Below are positions 57,556 through 64,000 of a stretch of DNA of 64,000 nucleotides, one piece after another. The stretch is taken from contig JAXHLR010000004.1 of NCBI GenBank assembly GCA_034521975.1, positions 396,165 to 460,164 of the forward strand, given 5' to 3'. The notes below the pieces were generated by a model. That model was given only the letters and a program-made list of their open reading frames with translations, was not told the DNA's origin and ran no database searches. The stretch is from Acidimicrobiales bacterium (GTDB taxonomy: Bacteria; Actinomycetota; Acidimicrobiia; Acidimicrobiales; SKKL01). The translations under genes and the position numbers were made by a program. Each line of letters begins with the position of its first letter. The first letter of the stretch is position 1.

Positions 57556-58650
57556 TCACCAGTCGTCGTCTTGGTCGTCGGGGTTGGGTGGGTGTCGTCG
57601 TCGTCGGCCGCTGTGGTGGGCGGGGCAGCGGAGGCGTCCGTTGGCTTGGATGGTGAGCCCGCCGGGTTCGTAGGGGTCGATGTGGTCGACGTCGCAACGA
57701 TGAGCGGGGACGGTGCAGGTGTCGATGTCACAGCGCCGGTCCAGGACTTCGACGGCGCGGCGGGTGGCGCCGGTGAACAATCGTTGGCGTTCACCGACAT
57801 CGAGCACTCGTGACGGGCCGTCGAACACGACCCGTTCGATGTCGGCACCCTGGAGCAACGGCAGGATCTCGCCGGGGGTGACCACCGGACCGGTGGAGAG
57901 CTCACACACCCGGCCGGCCAGGGTCGGGTAGTCGACCAGCACCGTGATCAGCGGCCGAGGCTGTTTCGCCCCCTTCGGTGCACTCGAAGCCCGCCGGGCC
58001 ATCTCGATCAGCGCGTCGTAGCGGCGCTGGGCCGCCGTGCGGGCCAGATCCGCATCGGTCGCCGCGTCGCCCAGCCGGTCGCGGGCCTCGGCCCAATCGT
58101 GTTTCCACAGTTCGTTCTCGATGCGTTCCAGCGCGGTGCGGAACTGGGCGAGACCGATCGGGTCGAACCAGGCGTCGAGCGCCCCGGTGCCATCGAGGGT
58201 CTCGGACAGATGCAACCGCCGGGCCTCATAGCGATCCCTCGCCTGGTCCTCGACCCCGTCGGGATCATGGAGCTGACACCAGTAGTCGATGGCTCGACAG
58301 AAGTCGTCGAACCGCAGGCTGCGGGCCTGGTCGACCAGCATCTCCTCGTCGACCGCGAACGCGTCGAGATCGACCCTGGCCGCACCGATCAACCGCAACA
58401 CATGAGCCACCGCGATCTCCCCGGCCCCATGGGCCCGGTCGGTGACCGGCATCTGCCGCAACCGCCGGGCCCGACGCACCACCGACCGGCACTCACCCAC
58501 CGGCCGCCCCGCCGCCCGACCCAACCACCCCGAACACGACTTCGACCCATCATCGGCCCACACCCGCCGAGCATCGGCCTCACCCGCCAGATGCGCCACC
58601 GCCGCATCACCCACGCGACGCCGAACCCACCCCGGCCAGCTCGTCGTCAC
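57556..58650 (-). CDS. DUF222 / HNH endonuclease-domain protein, probably 5'-frameshifted
   Basis: A 364-residue 13E12-type protein: DUF222 region (GEADARRVWADDGSKSC ... EETLV-type helices ... DRYEARRLHLSETLDG) and C-terminal HNH with CDIDTC, HRCDVDHIDPY and LRCPAHHSG. The frame has only a GTG at 58650 and lacks about 30 residues of the family N-terminus. Those residues appear in the next frame upstream (LPTTDRCRRELTCGLGDDELAGVGSA), joining near 58612 if one extra base is removed. It may therefore be a frameshifted copy or a consensus error. Role unknown as for the other HNH gene. Confidence 0.75.
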   Translation of the reverse strand: MTTSWPGWVRRRVGDAAVAHLAGEADARRVWADDGSKSCSGWLGRAAGRPVGECRSVVRRARRLRQMPVTDRAHGAGEIAVAHVLRLIGAARVDLDAFAVDEEMLVDQARSLRFDDFCRAIDYWCQLHDPDGVEDQARDRYEARRLHLSETLDGTGALDAWFDPIGLAQFRTALERIENELWKHDWAEARDRLGDAATDADLARTAAQRRYDALIEMARRASSAPKGAKQPRPLITVLVDYPTLAGRVCELSTGPVVTPGEILPLLQGADIERVVFDGPSRVLDVGERQRLFTGATRRAVEVLDRRCDIDTCTVPAHRCDVDHIDPYEPGGLTIQANGRLRCPAHHSGRRRRHPPNPDDQDDDW

Positions 58651-58984
58651 CCAACCCGCAGGTCAGCTCGCGTCGGCAGCGGTCGGTCGTCGGCAGCCTC
58701 AACCCGCCAGGCATCAGTATCCTGGCGTGCCGAGAGCCTCGACGACATCTGACGCTCAGGCACCGACGCACTCGCGACGGCGATGTCACTCAGCCGTCAC
58801 CATCCCGGTGTGCCCGAGCCATCGACCACCGTCGAGCGCAAGTGCTGACCGTGCGAGCCGGCGCATCCGACGCCTCGAGGCCGCAGTCTCGTCAGGCGAT
58901 CGCAGTTCACCCAAGGCGCCGAGCGCCACCCCGAGGTCCTGGCGGCGACGGTGCCACGGCGGCACCGTCCCGGTCCTGCGCGGC
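58651..58984. other. 334-bp stretch without an intact gene
   Basis: The first 100-130 bp hold, on the minus strand and in a shifted frame, the probable N-terminus of the neighbouring DUF222/HNH gene (from about MPGGLRLPTTDR). The rest (about 58790-58984) shows no convincing coding region, RNA gene or repeat. Confidence 0.6.
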
Positions 58985-59348
58985 TCAGACCCCGATGGTC
59001 ATGGTGCGGATGGCCATGCCCATGAGGAACAGCCCGCCCAGGCCATAGAGCAGGTAGCGCCACTGGTACACCTGTTGGCGGTAGCTGTAGATGATGCCGA
59101 CCGCGGCGATCGACGCGAAGCCGTAGAAGGTGTGGAAGTCGTCGACCTCGCGACCTTGCGAGGCGATCATGATCGTGCCGAGGATCGCCTGCACGACGAT
59201 CGTGACCTGGGCGGCGGCGGTGAACCACCACAGCGACGCGGTGCCGGAGCCGTTCCCACTGGTGCGCGCCGAGTGCCCACAGCCCGGCCGCGGCGTTGGC
59301 GAACACGACGGCCCAGGCGAAGTCGCCGTGCAGCGACAGGATGCTCAC
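58985..59348 (-). pseudogene. Small four-span membrane protein with one frameshift
   Basis: From GTG at 59348 the frame reads MSILSLHGDFAWAVVFANAA, GLWALGAHQWE and then loses sense; one frame over it continues NGSGTASLWWFTAAAQVTIVVQAI, later DDFHTFYGFASIAAVGIIY and ends MTIGV at a TGA (58985-58987). Dropping one G of the GGG at about 59257 restores a membrane protein of roughly 120 residues with four hydrophobic segments. It lies 24 bp after the end of the monooxygenase-like pseudogene and is probably cotranscribed with it. Function unknown. Confidence 0.68.
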
Positions 59349-59372
59349 TGCCGAGGAGACGGTCGCCGGCGG

Positions 59373-59758
59373 TCAGGTCCCCGGCGTGGAGCCGCCGGCG
59401 ACCTCGTAGGACCACAGCTCCGCCGATCATGGCGACCGGGGCCTCTCCCCCGCCGTGGCCTCCACCGGGATGCCGCCCGGTGCCCACCGCCGCCCGACTC
59501 GCCGGAACCGGACGACTCACCGCGGTGGCCGTGGGCGAACGCCGGGCGAGTTGACCCAGGCCTCGAAGGACTCCTCGTCGCGCCAGCGGGTGATGACCAG
59601 CCAGGTGGTGCGGTCGTCGGTCGGCTTCAACAGCTCGAAGCCCTCGAAGCCGGGCTGGTCGTCCACCGCTCCGGCGCGGGCGGCGAAGCGCTTGGCCAGC
59701 TCGTCGCCGCTGTCGGCGGGCACGGTGATGGCGTTGATCTTGATGACGTGGAACCCAT
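59373..59758 (-). pseudogene. ABM-type (haem-degrading MhuD/HmoA-like) monooxygenase with several frameshifts
   Basis: The clearest part, in one frame, is FHVIKINAITVPADSGDELA followed by AGAVDDQPGFEGFELLKP and WLVITRWRDEESFEAWVNSP, closely matching antibiotic-biosynthesis-monooxygenase folds that degrade haem. The likely start is an ATG at 59758 (GAGG upstream), out of frame by one missing base. After NSP the expected AFAHGHRGE is in the next frame, EAPVA in a third, and AELWSYEVAGGSTPGT-stop back in the first. At least four indels in 390 bp break it. Restored, it would be about 125 residues. It heads a small group with the membrane pseudogene. Confidence 0.65.
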
Positions 59759-59809
59759 GTCGTCGGTCCTCGGGTCGGGTCTGGGCAGCTCTTCCACAGT
59801 AGGACGATC

Positions 59810-60418
59810 TCAACGGGCCCATGCCACCAGTGAGAACCGGCATCCCTCGAACCCCTGGCCCGGCTCCATGGTCACCTCGCTCACCTCGTGCAGCGTGGCG
59901 CTGTGGAACAGCACGAGCCGATTGTCGAGTGCCTCGACCACGGTGATGTCATCCTCGGTCCACGCCGCCGGGGTCGCCCCGTCGATCTCGGGGGAGTACA
60001 CCCGCAGCTCGCCACCGCGGAACGCCGGTGGGTGGCGGTGCAGGAACCAGACCGCTGAGATCTTGCGGGCTCCCTCCGCACCGGCGTCTCGCTCATCGAG
60101 GTGAGGTCGGTAGTAGCAACCCGACGACGACGCGGTCACGATGAGCTGGATCGACTGCAAGGTGGAGGCATCGATGTCGAACACCTCGGCCTGGGCTTCG
60201 ATCTCGGCACACAACAGCCCGAGGAACGCCGACTCGAGCTCACCGAGCCGGGCCGAGTCGAGCACGAGGGCATGACGCTGCGCCGAGGGGCCGCCCCGAG
60301 TGTTGCCCCAGACGAACTCTGCCTCGCAGGCGGTCACGCGTGCGAACAGGGCGTCGCGCAGATGAGCGGGAAGGAAGTGGTCGCGCACCAACAGACCTGA
60401 CCTGTCGCTCACACCCAC
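59810..60418 (-). CDS. 2OG-Fe(II) oxygenase, prolyl-4-hydroxylase-like
   Basis: A 202-residue non-haem iron dioxygenase. The metal triad is His106, Asp108 (CYYRPHLDERD) and His177 (FHSATLHEV); Arg194 in GCRFSLVAW would bind 2-oxoglutarate. Fold text AVWFLHRHPPAFRGGELRVY is typical of the P4H/SM-20 group, which hydroxylates prolyl or other protein residues. GTG at 60418 is preferred since GGGAGG lies eight bases upstream; a second GTG at 60412 is possible. It follows the tfuA-like gene after 43 bp in the same direction, so it is likely a tailoring enzyme of the YcaO cluster. Confidence 0.83.
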   Translation of the reverse strand: MGVSDRSGLLVRDHFLPAHLRDALFARVTACEAEFVWGNTRGGPSAQRHALVLDSARLGELESAFLGLLCAEIEAQAEVFDIDASTLQSIQLIVTASSSGCYYRPHLDERDAGAEGARKISAVWFLHRHPPAFRGGELRVYSPEIDGATPAAWTEDDITVVEALDNRLVLFHSATLHEVSEVTMEPGQGFEGCRFSLVAWAR

Positions 60419-60461
60419 GAGTGCCGCCCTCCCACGCCGCCGGGACGACCGGTCGTCGCGG

Positions 60462-61817
60462 TCATCCCGACGATCGGTAGACGTGCTCACGGCGCAGAGC
60501 TTGGATGAATGTCGCACGGTCGCCGAGCTGGTGTTCCAGGAGGTGCTGATCCAGGTCGCAGGGCACGGATCCTCCCCACTCCTCTTCGAACCACCACCTG
60601 AGCAGGTCCTCATCCGAGACCACCTCGCCGCCGTGGAGACCATCGGCGGTCCACGATGGGCCCAACACCTCGTGCTTCTCGCGGGCGCGCTGGAGCAGGG
60701 ACCCGTAGCGGCGGGAGCCGCGGAGCACGTCGATGGCGATCGGGTCCAGCTCGAGTCGCGACTTGGCGCGAGCCCACGCCACGAACGCCTCATCTCGCAC
60801 CTGGGTCCGCAGGTTCGCGGGTGTCATCTCCTCCTCGGCGAGCCAGGTCTCCACATCCGAGGGCTCGAGCAGGCCCATCCGGGCTCGCATCTGGTCGAGG
60901 ACCGCCTGTGTCTCCTCCGGGCGCAGCTCCAGCGAGCGAGCCTGGGCGTAGGCTCCTGCCAACCAGCGCACGAAGGCGTCGTCAAAGACCTGGCGGTGCT
61001 CGTCGGGGCGGAGGCGCAGCTCATCGAGCACCCGCTGCATGTCGCCGCCGGTGGGCCGTGCCGAGCTGGCGGACTGATCGGTGATGATCTCCTGCAGGGC
61101 ACGCTCCCAGAACGTCGTGTGCTCGAAGCTCCAGGTCACCGTCGGAGGTCGAGCTCCGTTCGTCAACCATCCATGCACCTCGCCGAGGAGCTCGCGGGCG
61201 TCGTCGGCCTTGAGGTCGATGGACCCCTCGGCCAACCAGGCCTCGAGCCGTCCGACCGATGCGTCACTGAGCGCGCCGCTGGAGCGGATCGTGCCGACGA
61301 TGCCCGACCAGGTCCGATCGGTGTAGTGGAGCGACTTGGCGAGGTCGATCGAGGTCGCGGCGTCGTGCTCGTCGAGCGTTCCTGCCGCGACGGCTCGGTC
61401 GAGGGTCGCCCGGACGTTGACCATGGCCACGGTGACGGGCCGGAACTCATCATCTGGGCCGAGATGAGCGACCGCGACCTCGTCGTCGTCCTCCAACCAG
61501 CCCGAACGGAACCAGTCATAGACCCGTCCCACGCCGACCATGCCGAAGGGCTCGAGCTCGGCGGCGCGCAGCGCGCCCATGCTGGCCGCCCCGAAGAGCG
61601 CGACGCCCTCGTTCATGGCCCACAGCAACTCCTTGTGCCACGGCGAGGGGACCCGTTCGAAGTAACCGTCGATCATGGCGATCGCCCGAGGTCGGGACTG
61701 AACGGCGCGATACACATCGCCGAGTGCCGCCGGCGGCCGGACCTCGGCACCAGGAAATCGGCGGCTGACCTCGTCTGCCCGCAACGTCGGACCGGTGAAG
61801 ACGATGACATCGCTCAT
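60462..61817 (-). CDS. TfuA-like protein, YcaO partner
   Basis: A 451-residue protein with the TfuA core in its first 150 residues: VIVFTGPTL, AIAMIDGYFERVPSPWHKELL, ALFGAASMGALRAAEL and GVGRVYDWF with DDDEVAV. TfuA proteins partner YcaO enzymes; in thioviridamide-type and methanogen systems the pair makes backbone thioamides, TfuA probably helping deliver sulfur. The C-terminal 300 residues are helical and charged, without a recognised domain; WSFEHTTFWERALQEII recurs in no family I know. The ATG overlaps the ycaO stop by 4 bp, so the two are translated together. Confidence 0.88.
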   Translation of the reverse strand: MSDVIVFTGPTLRADEVSRRFPGAEVRPPAALGDVYRAVQSRPRAIAMIDGYFERVPSPWHKELLWAMNEGVALFGAASMGALRAAELEPFGMVGVGRVYDWFRSGWLEDDDEVAVAHLGPDDEFRPVTVAMVNVRATLDRAVAAGTLDEHDAATSIDLAKSLHYTDRTWSGIVGTIRSSGALSDASVGRLEAWLAEGSIDLKADDARELLGEVHGWLTNGARPPTVTWSFEHTTFWERALQEIITDQSASSARPTGGDMQRVLDELRLRPDEHRQVFDDAFVRWLAGAYAQARSLELRPEETQAVLDQMRARMGLLEPSDVETWLAEEEMTPANLRTQVRDEAFVAWARAKSRLELDPIAIDVLRGSRRYGSLLQRAREKHEVLGPSWTADGLHGGEVVSDEDLLRWWFEEEWGGSVPCDLDQHLLEHQLGDRATFIQALRREHVYRSSG

Positions 61818-63133
61818 GCGGGACGACCTCTGTCGATCGCGGCCTGGGCCCGTGGACCGGGTCGGTACTGCTGGGAGCCCGGTCCCCGATGCTCCAGATC
61901 GGGCACGACGACCTTGTAGACGGGAATCGAATGCTGATGTTGAGTGAGGTCGATCGTGACGACCTCGTCGAGACCCCTGGCGGTGAGCAATCGGACGATC
62001 AGCTCCACGTCGCCCTCCAGCGAGTCGGTCGCATGGCTAGGAAGATCGGCGAACGATCGCGGGGTCGGCTCGTCGAGCAACCTACGCTGGTAGGCACGGC
62101 TCTCGGACCCGGTCGAGCGGGCATAGTCGCGGTAGAGGTAGTCGTCGCGCGAGCCGACGATGAGGGTCAGGCGACTCTGGGCGGCCTCGGTCAACGCCCG
62201 GGAGAACGCGATCGCACTCGAGGGATGGCAACCGTGGCCGGCACCGACGGGTAGCGGGCGCCACGGGTTGGGCTCACGGTCGAAGAGCTCGCAGGTGACC
62301 GACGGGAGCCCGATGTCGGTGGTCGTGTCCCATGCGGCGACCGCGACTCCCGCCTCGTCGCATCGCCGCAACAGCGCCCGGCAGTCCGGGTCGGCAACAG
62401 TGTCGAGCGCGATCCGGCGGGCGGCGCGTCGGGAATCGGAGCCCATCTCGAACAGGGTGGTCGAGTCCCGCTCGATGACCTCGCAGAGCCCGTGGCTGAT
62501 CGCTTCGAGGGGGTGGTTGCCCGACGCGAGGCCGTTGGAGGTGGTGATGAAGCAGCCCGCCCCGGGGAACTTGGGGAAGCTGCAGTCCGTGGACACCACC
62601 TCTTCGGGAACCCACACCGGATCGCCGCTCACGATGTCGACGCCTTCTGCCCACAGGATCTGGAGCCCTCGATCGAACTTGCCGCCGATCGCCTTGGGCA
62701 GCCGGTCGATCTGGAGCATCCGTGCGCGAGACAGGACCTCGTTGGCGCTGGCCCGCCACAGTTGCCCGTCCATGTGCTCGGCATGCCAGAGCTCGATGCA
62801 CTCCATCACACCCGACGCCTTGGCGGCGTCGAGGGTGAGGCCCTTGCCCTGGGAGACCGACAGGCCCCGGGAGTTGGGGCGGACGACCATCACGACGGGG
62901 ATGCCGATGATGTCGAGCCCGGTCACGTTGGCGACGCGGGTGATTCCGAAGGCGTCGAAGCGTTCGCGGACCCATGCCACGGTCTCGTCGGGCGGACGCA
63001 CCCGGTGGGTTCCGTGCACCGTGGTCTTTCCGGCGGTGCCGAACCGTTCCACCAGAGCATCGACGCCCGGCGGCCGGGCCGCCCCGGGCGAGCGAGGCTC
63101 GTCCCGGAGCGACCCGATCAGCACCTCGGTCAT
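61814..63133 (-). CDS. YcaO-domain protein (ATP-dependent backbone amide activation)
   Basis: A 439-residue YcaO enzyme, which uses ATP to phosphorylate a backbone amide oxygen and enable azoline, amidine or thioamide formation. ATP-binding blocks are SQGKGLTLDAAKASG (about 94-108) with MECIE and SNGLASGN followed by EAISHGLCEVIERD (about 199-223). No E1-like or flavin dehydrogenase domain is fused. It overlaps the small upstream gene by 4 bp and the tfuA-like gene by 4 bp. Standing with TfuA but without a cyclodehydratase partner, thioamidation is the best inference. Substrate likely the adjacent 106-residue protein. Confidence 0.92.
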   Translation of the reverse strand: MTEVLIGSLRDEPRSPGAARPPGVDALVERFGTAGKTTVHGTHRVRPPDETVAWVRERFDAFGITRVANVTGLDIIGIPVVMVVRPNSRGLSVSQGKGLTLDAAKASGVMECIELWHAEHMDGQLWRASANEVLSRARMLQIDRLPKAIGGKFDRGLQILWAEGVDIVSGDPVWVPEEVVSTDCSFPKFPGAGCFITTSNGLASGNHPLEAISHGLCEVIERDSTTLFEMGSDSRRAARRIALDTVADPDCRALLRRCDEAGVAVAAWDTTTDIGLPSVTCELFDREPNPWRPLPVGAGHGCHPSSAIAFSRALTEAAQSRLTLIVGSRDDYLYRDYARSTGSESRAYQRRLLDEPTPRSFADLPSHATDSLEGDVELIVRLLTARGLDEVVTIDLTQHQHSIPVYKVVVPDLEHRGPGSQQYRPGPRAQAAIDRGRPA

Positions 63134-63450
63134 CGCCGGAAGTACTGAAGCGATGACGAGTCGACATCGGTCGGCTCGTCGCCGACACCGGCGGAGACGG
63201 GCAGCGATCCGAACGGCCCGGTCATGGCCTTCATCGGCTGAAAGATGTCGGATGGGAACGACGTCTGGGAGATGGTGCGGTTGAAGTCGAAGCCGGAGAC
63301 CTCGTCGTCGGCGAAGGCCTCTCGTGCCACATCTGCACCTTCGCCTTCCACCTTGTAGTTCTGGAGGATCTCGTTGGGGATGAAGTACACCTCTCCCCCT
63401 CCCCCCTGGATGAGGGCTCCTTCGACCGACTTGCGTTCTTCACTGGCCAT
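63130..63450 (-). CDS. Small cysteine-free protein, candidate YcaO/TfuA substrate (precursor)
   Basis: A 106-residue protein starting MASEERKSVEGALIQGGGGE with GAGGAG six bases before the ATG. It has no cysteine. The first 50 residues (GGGGEVYFIPNEIL, then EGEGADVAREAFADDE) are acidic and leader-like; the second half (TSFPSDIFQPMKAMTG and GPFGSLPVSAGVG) has repeated Xaa-Pro pairs and Ser/Thr, then DEPTDVDSSSLQYFRR. Its stop overlaps ycaO by 4 bp. Size and position fit a RiPP precursor or a protein substrate; the lack of Cys excludes thiazole formation. Function is inferred only from context. Confidence 0.68.
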   Translation of the reverse strand: MASEERKSVEGALIQGGGGEVYFIPNEILQNYKVEGEGADVAREAFADDEVSGFDFNRTISQTSFPSDIFQPMKAMTGPFGSLPVSAGVGDEPTDVDSSSLQYFRR

Positions 63451-63504
63451 GATGTGCTCCTCGAGCGCTCGGGTGTAGCTGTCAACCTGGCCAGACGAGG
63501 AGAT

Positions 63505-63514
63505 CCACCGGTGG
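63505..63514. promoter_or_regulatory. 10-bp palindrome upstream of the YcaO cluster
   Basis: CCACCGGTGG, a perfect palindrome, lies 55 bp upstream of the small-protein start in the 100-bp gap after the hydrolase gene. It could be an operator. A TTGACA at 63485-63480 (minus strand) lies between it and the gene but has no matching -10, so the promoter is not located. Confidence 0.3.
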
Positions 63515-63550
63515 TTACAGGGCGCGGACCGACTCGGCCTGCGCTGAGCG

Positions 63551-64000
63551 CTACGAGGTGCCGGAGCGGACCACGGCGAGGAAGCGGTCGATCGCCCGGA
63601 GGGTGTGAAGCGTGCGCACGGAGGAGAACAGGTCGAACGCGTGCTGGGCCCGAGGCAGCTCGGCGTAGACGACCGCCTGGTTCGACACCTCGCGCAGCAT
63701 GCGGGCGAAGGAGCGGGCCTGTTCGACCGGCACGAGGGTGTCGTTGGTGCCGTGGGCCAGGAAGAAAGGTGGGGCGTCGGGTCCGATCCAGCTCATGGGG
63801 CTGGCCTGGTCCCAGGCGTCGGGTTCGTCGGCCAGAGTCGTCTGGAAGACGTGCTTGGTGAGCAGGGCCTCCAGTCCGGCGCTGCCGGTGCCATCGCGGT
63901 TGGTGAAGTCGTAGACGCCGTACATGGGCACCGCGGCCCGGACGCTGGTGTCGGCGTCCTCGAACCCGGGCTGGAAGGCGTCGACGTTCGGGGTGAGCGC
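63551..64000 (-). CDS. Alpha/beta hydrolase (esterase-like), C-terminal part cut by window edge
   Basis: The visible 149 codons run in from the right edge without a start. ALTPNVDAFQPGFEDADTS and RAAVPMYGVYDFTNRDG precede the fold end with PFFLAHGTNDTLVPVEQA (catalytic Asp) and RAQHAFDLF (catalytic His); the nucleophile Ser lies outside the window. It resembles actinobacterial lipase/esterases of the hormone-sensitive-lipase or LipN type. It is 100 bp upstream of the small-protein gene in the same direction; whether it belongs to the YcaO cluster is open. Confidence 0.8.
   Translation of the reverse strand, partial: ALTPNVDAFQPGFEDADTSVRAAVPMYGVYDFTNRDGTGSAGLEALLTKHVFQTTLADEPDAWDQASPMSWIGPDAPPFFLAHGTNDTLVPVEQARSFARMLREVSNQAVVYAELPRAQHAFDLFSSVRTLHTLRAIDRFLAVVRSGTS

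Noticed and set aside
63480-63485. Perfect TTGACA as promoter of the YcaO cluster
   Set aside because: At 17-bp spacing the -10 position falls on the GAGGAG ribosome-binding site; no alternative -10 fits.

Overview
The window is very GC-rich, densely packed DNA from an actinobacterium. The gene order truB-rbfA-ylxP-infB-ylxR-nusA-rimP, proS, ispG-rseP-dxr-cdsA-frr-pyrH-tsf-rpsB, whiG-xerC-dprA-comM, yraN-rplS-trmD-rimM-KH-rpsP-ffh, ftsY-smc-mutM-rnc-acpP-plsX-rpmF, coaD-rsmD-recG-DAK-rpmB is the classic actinobacterial housekeeping backbone, read here almost entirely on the minus strand. GTP-dependent PEP carboxykinase, two DUF222/HNH (13E12-type) proteins, a WhiG/FliA sigma factor and frequent GTG starts fit this; the overall flavour suggests Acidimicrobiia, which is an inference.

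Layout: 1-7.4 kb, translation/transcription-factor operon led by rimP with a UUCG-capped leader hairpin. 7.5-9.7 kb, small accessory island (DUF222/HNH gene, methyltransferase interrupted by an amber codon). 9.7-21.1 kb, proS, an MFS transporter, isoprenoid (ispG, dxr), membrane protease, cdsA, frr, pyrH, tsf, rpsB. 21.2-27.7 kb, secreted M23-like/esterase fusion, sigma factor, xerC, dprA, comM. 27.8-29.3 kb, cytochrome c lipoprotein and small plus-strand genes. 29.3-47.2 kb, ribosome, SRP, chromosome and lipid genes. 47.2-51.2 kb, a nitrite-reductase module (membrane protein, cysteine-bearing HTH regulator, fused-cupredoxin NirK) and small proteins. 51.2-57.5 kb, recG, DAK2-family gene, rpmB, cold-shock-like protein, pckG. 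57.6-59.8 kb, a patch in which three neighbouring genes all carry apparent frameshifts. 59.8-63.5 kb, a compact cluster of 2OG-Fe(II) oxygenase, TfuA-like protein, YcaO protein and a small cysteine-free protein; then a truncated alpha/beta hydrolase at the right edge.

The most novel system is the 59.8-63.45 kb cluster. It looks like a RiPP or protein-modification pathway: YcaO and TfuA overlap by 4 bp and would activate and probably thioamidate a backbone amide, the 106-residue small protein overlapping ycaO is the natural substrate candidate, and a prolyl-hydroxylase-like oxygenase lies downstream. Other points of interest are a MutM homologue at the canonical mutM locus that lacks most catalytic and DNA-contact residues, a 16-bp divergent and nearly symmetrical promoter in front of the nitrite-reductase regulator, a ylxR gene whose only suitable start is ATA, and a methyltransferase split by a TAG that lies inside a 12-bp tandem repeat. 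All functional statements rest on motif reading; no database search was run.
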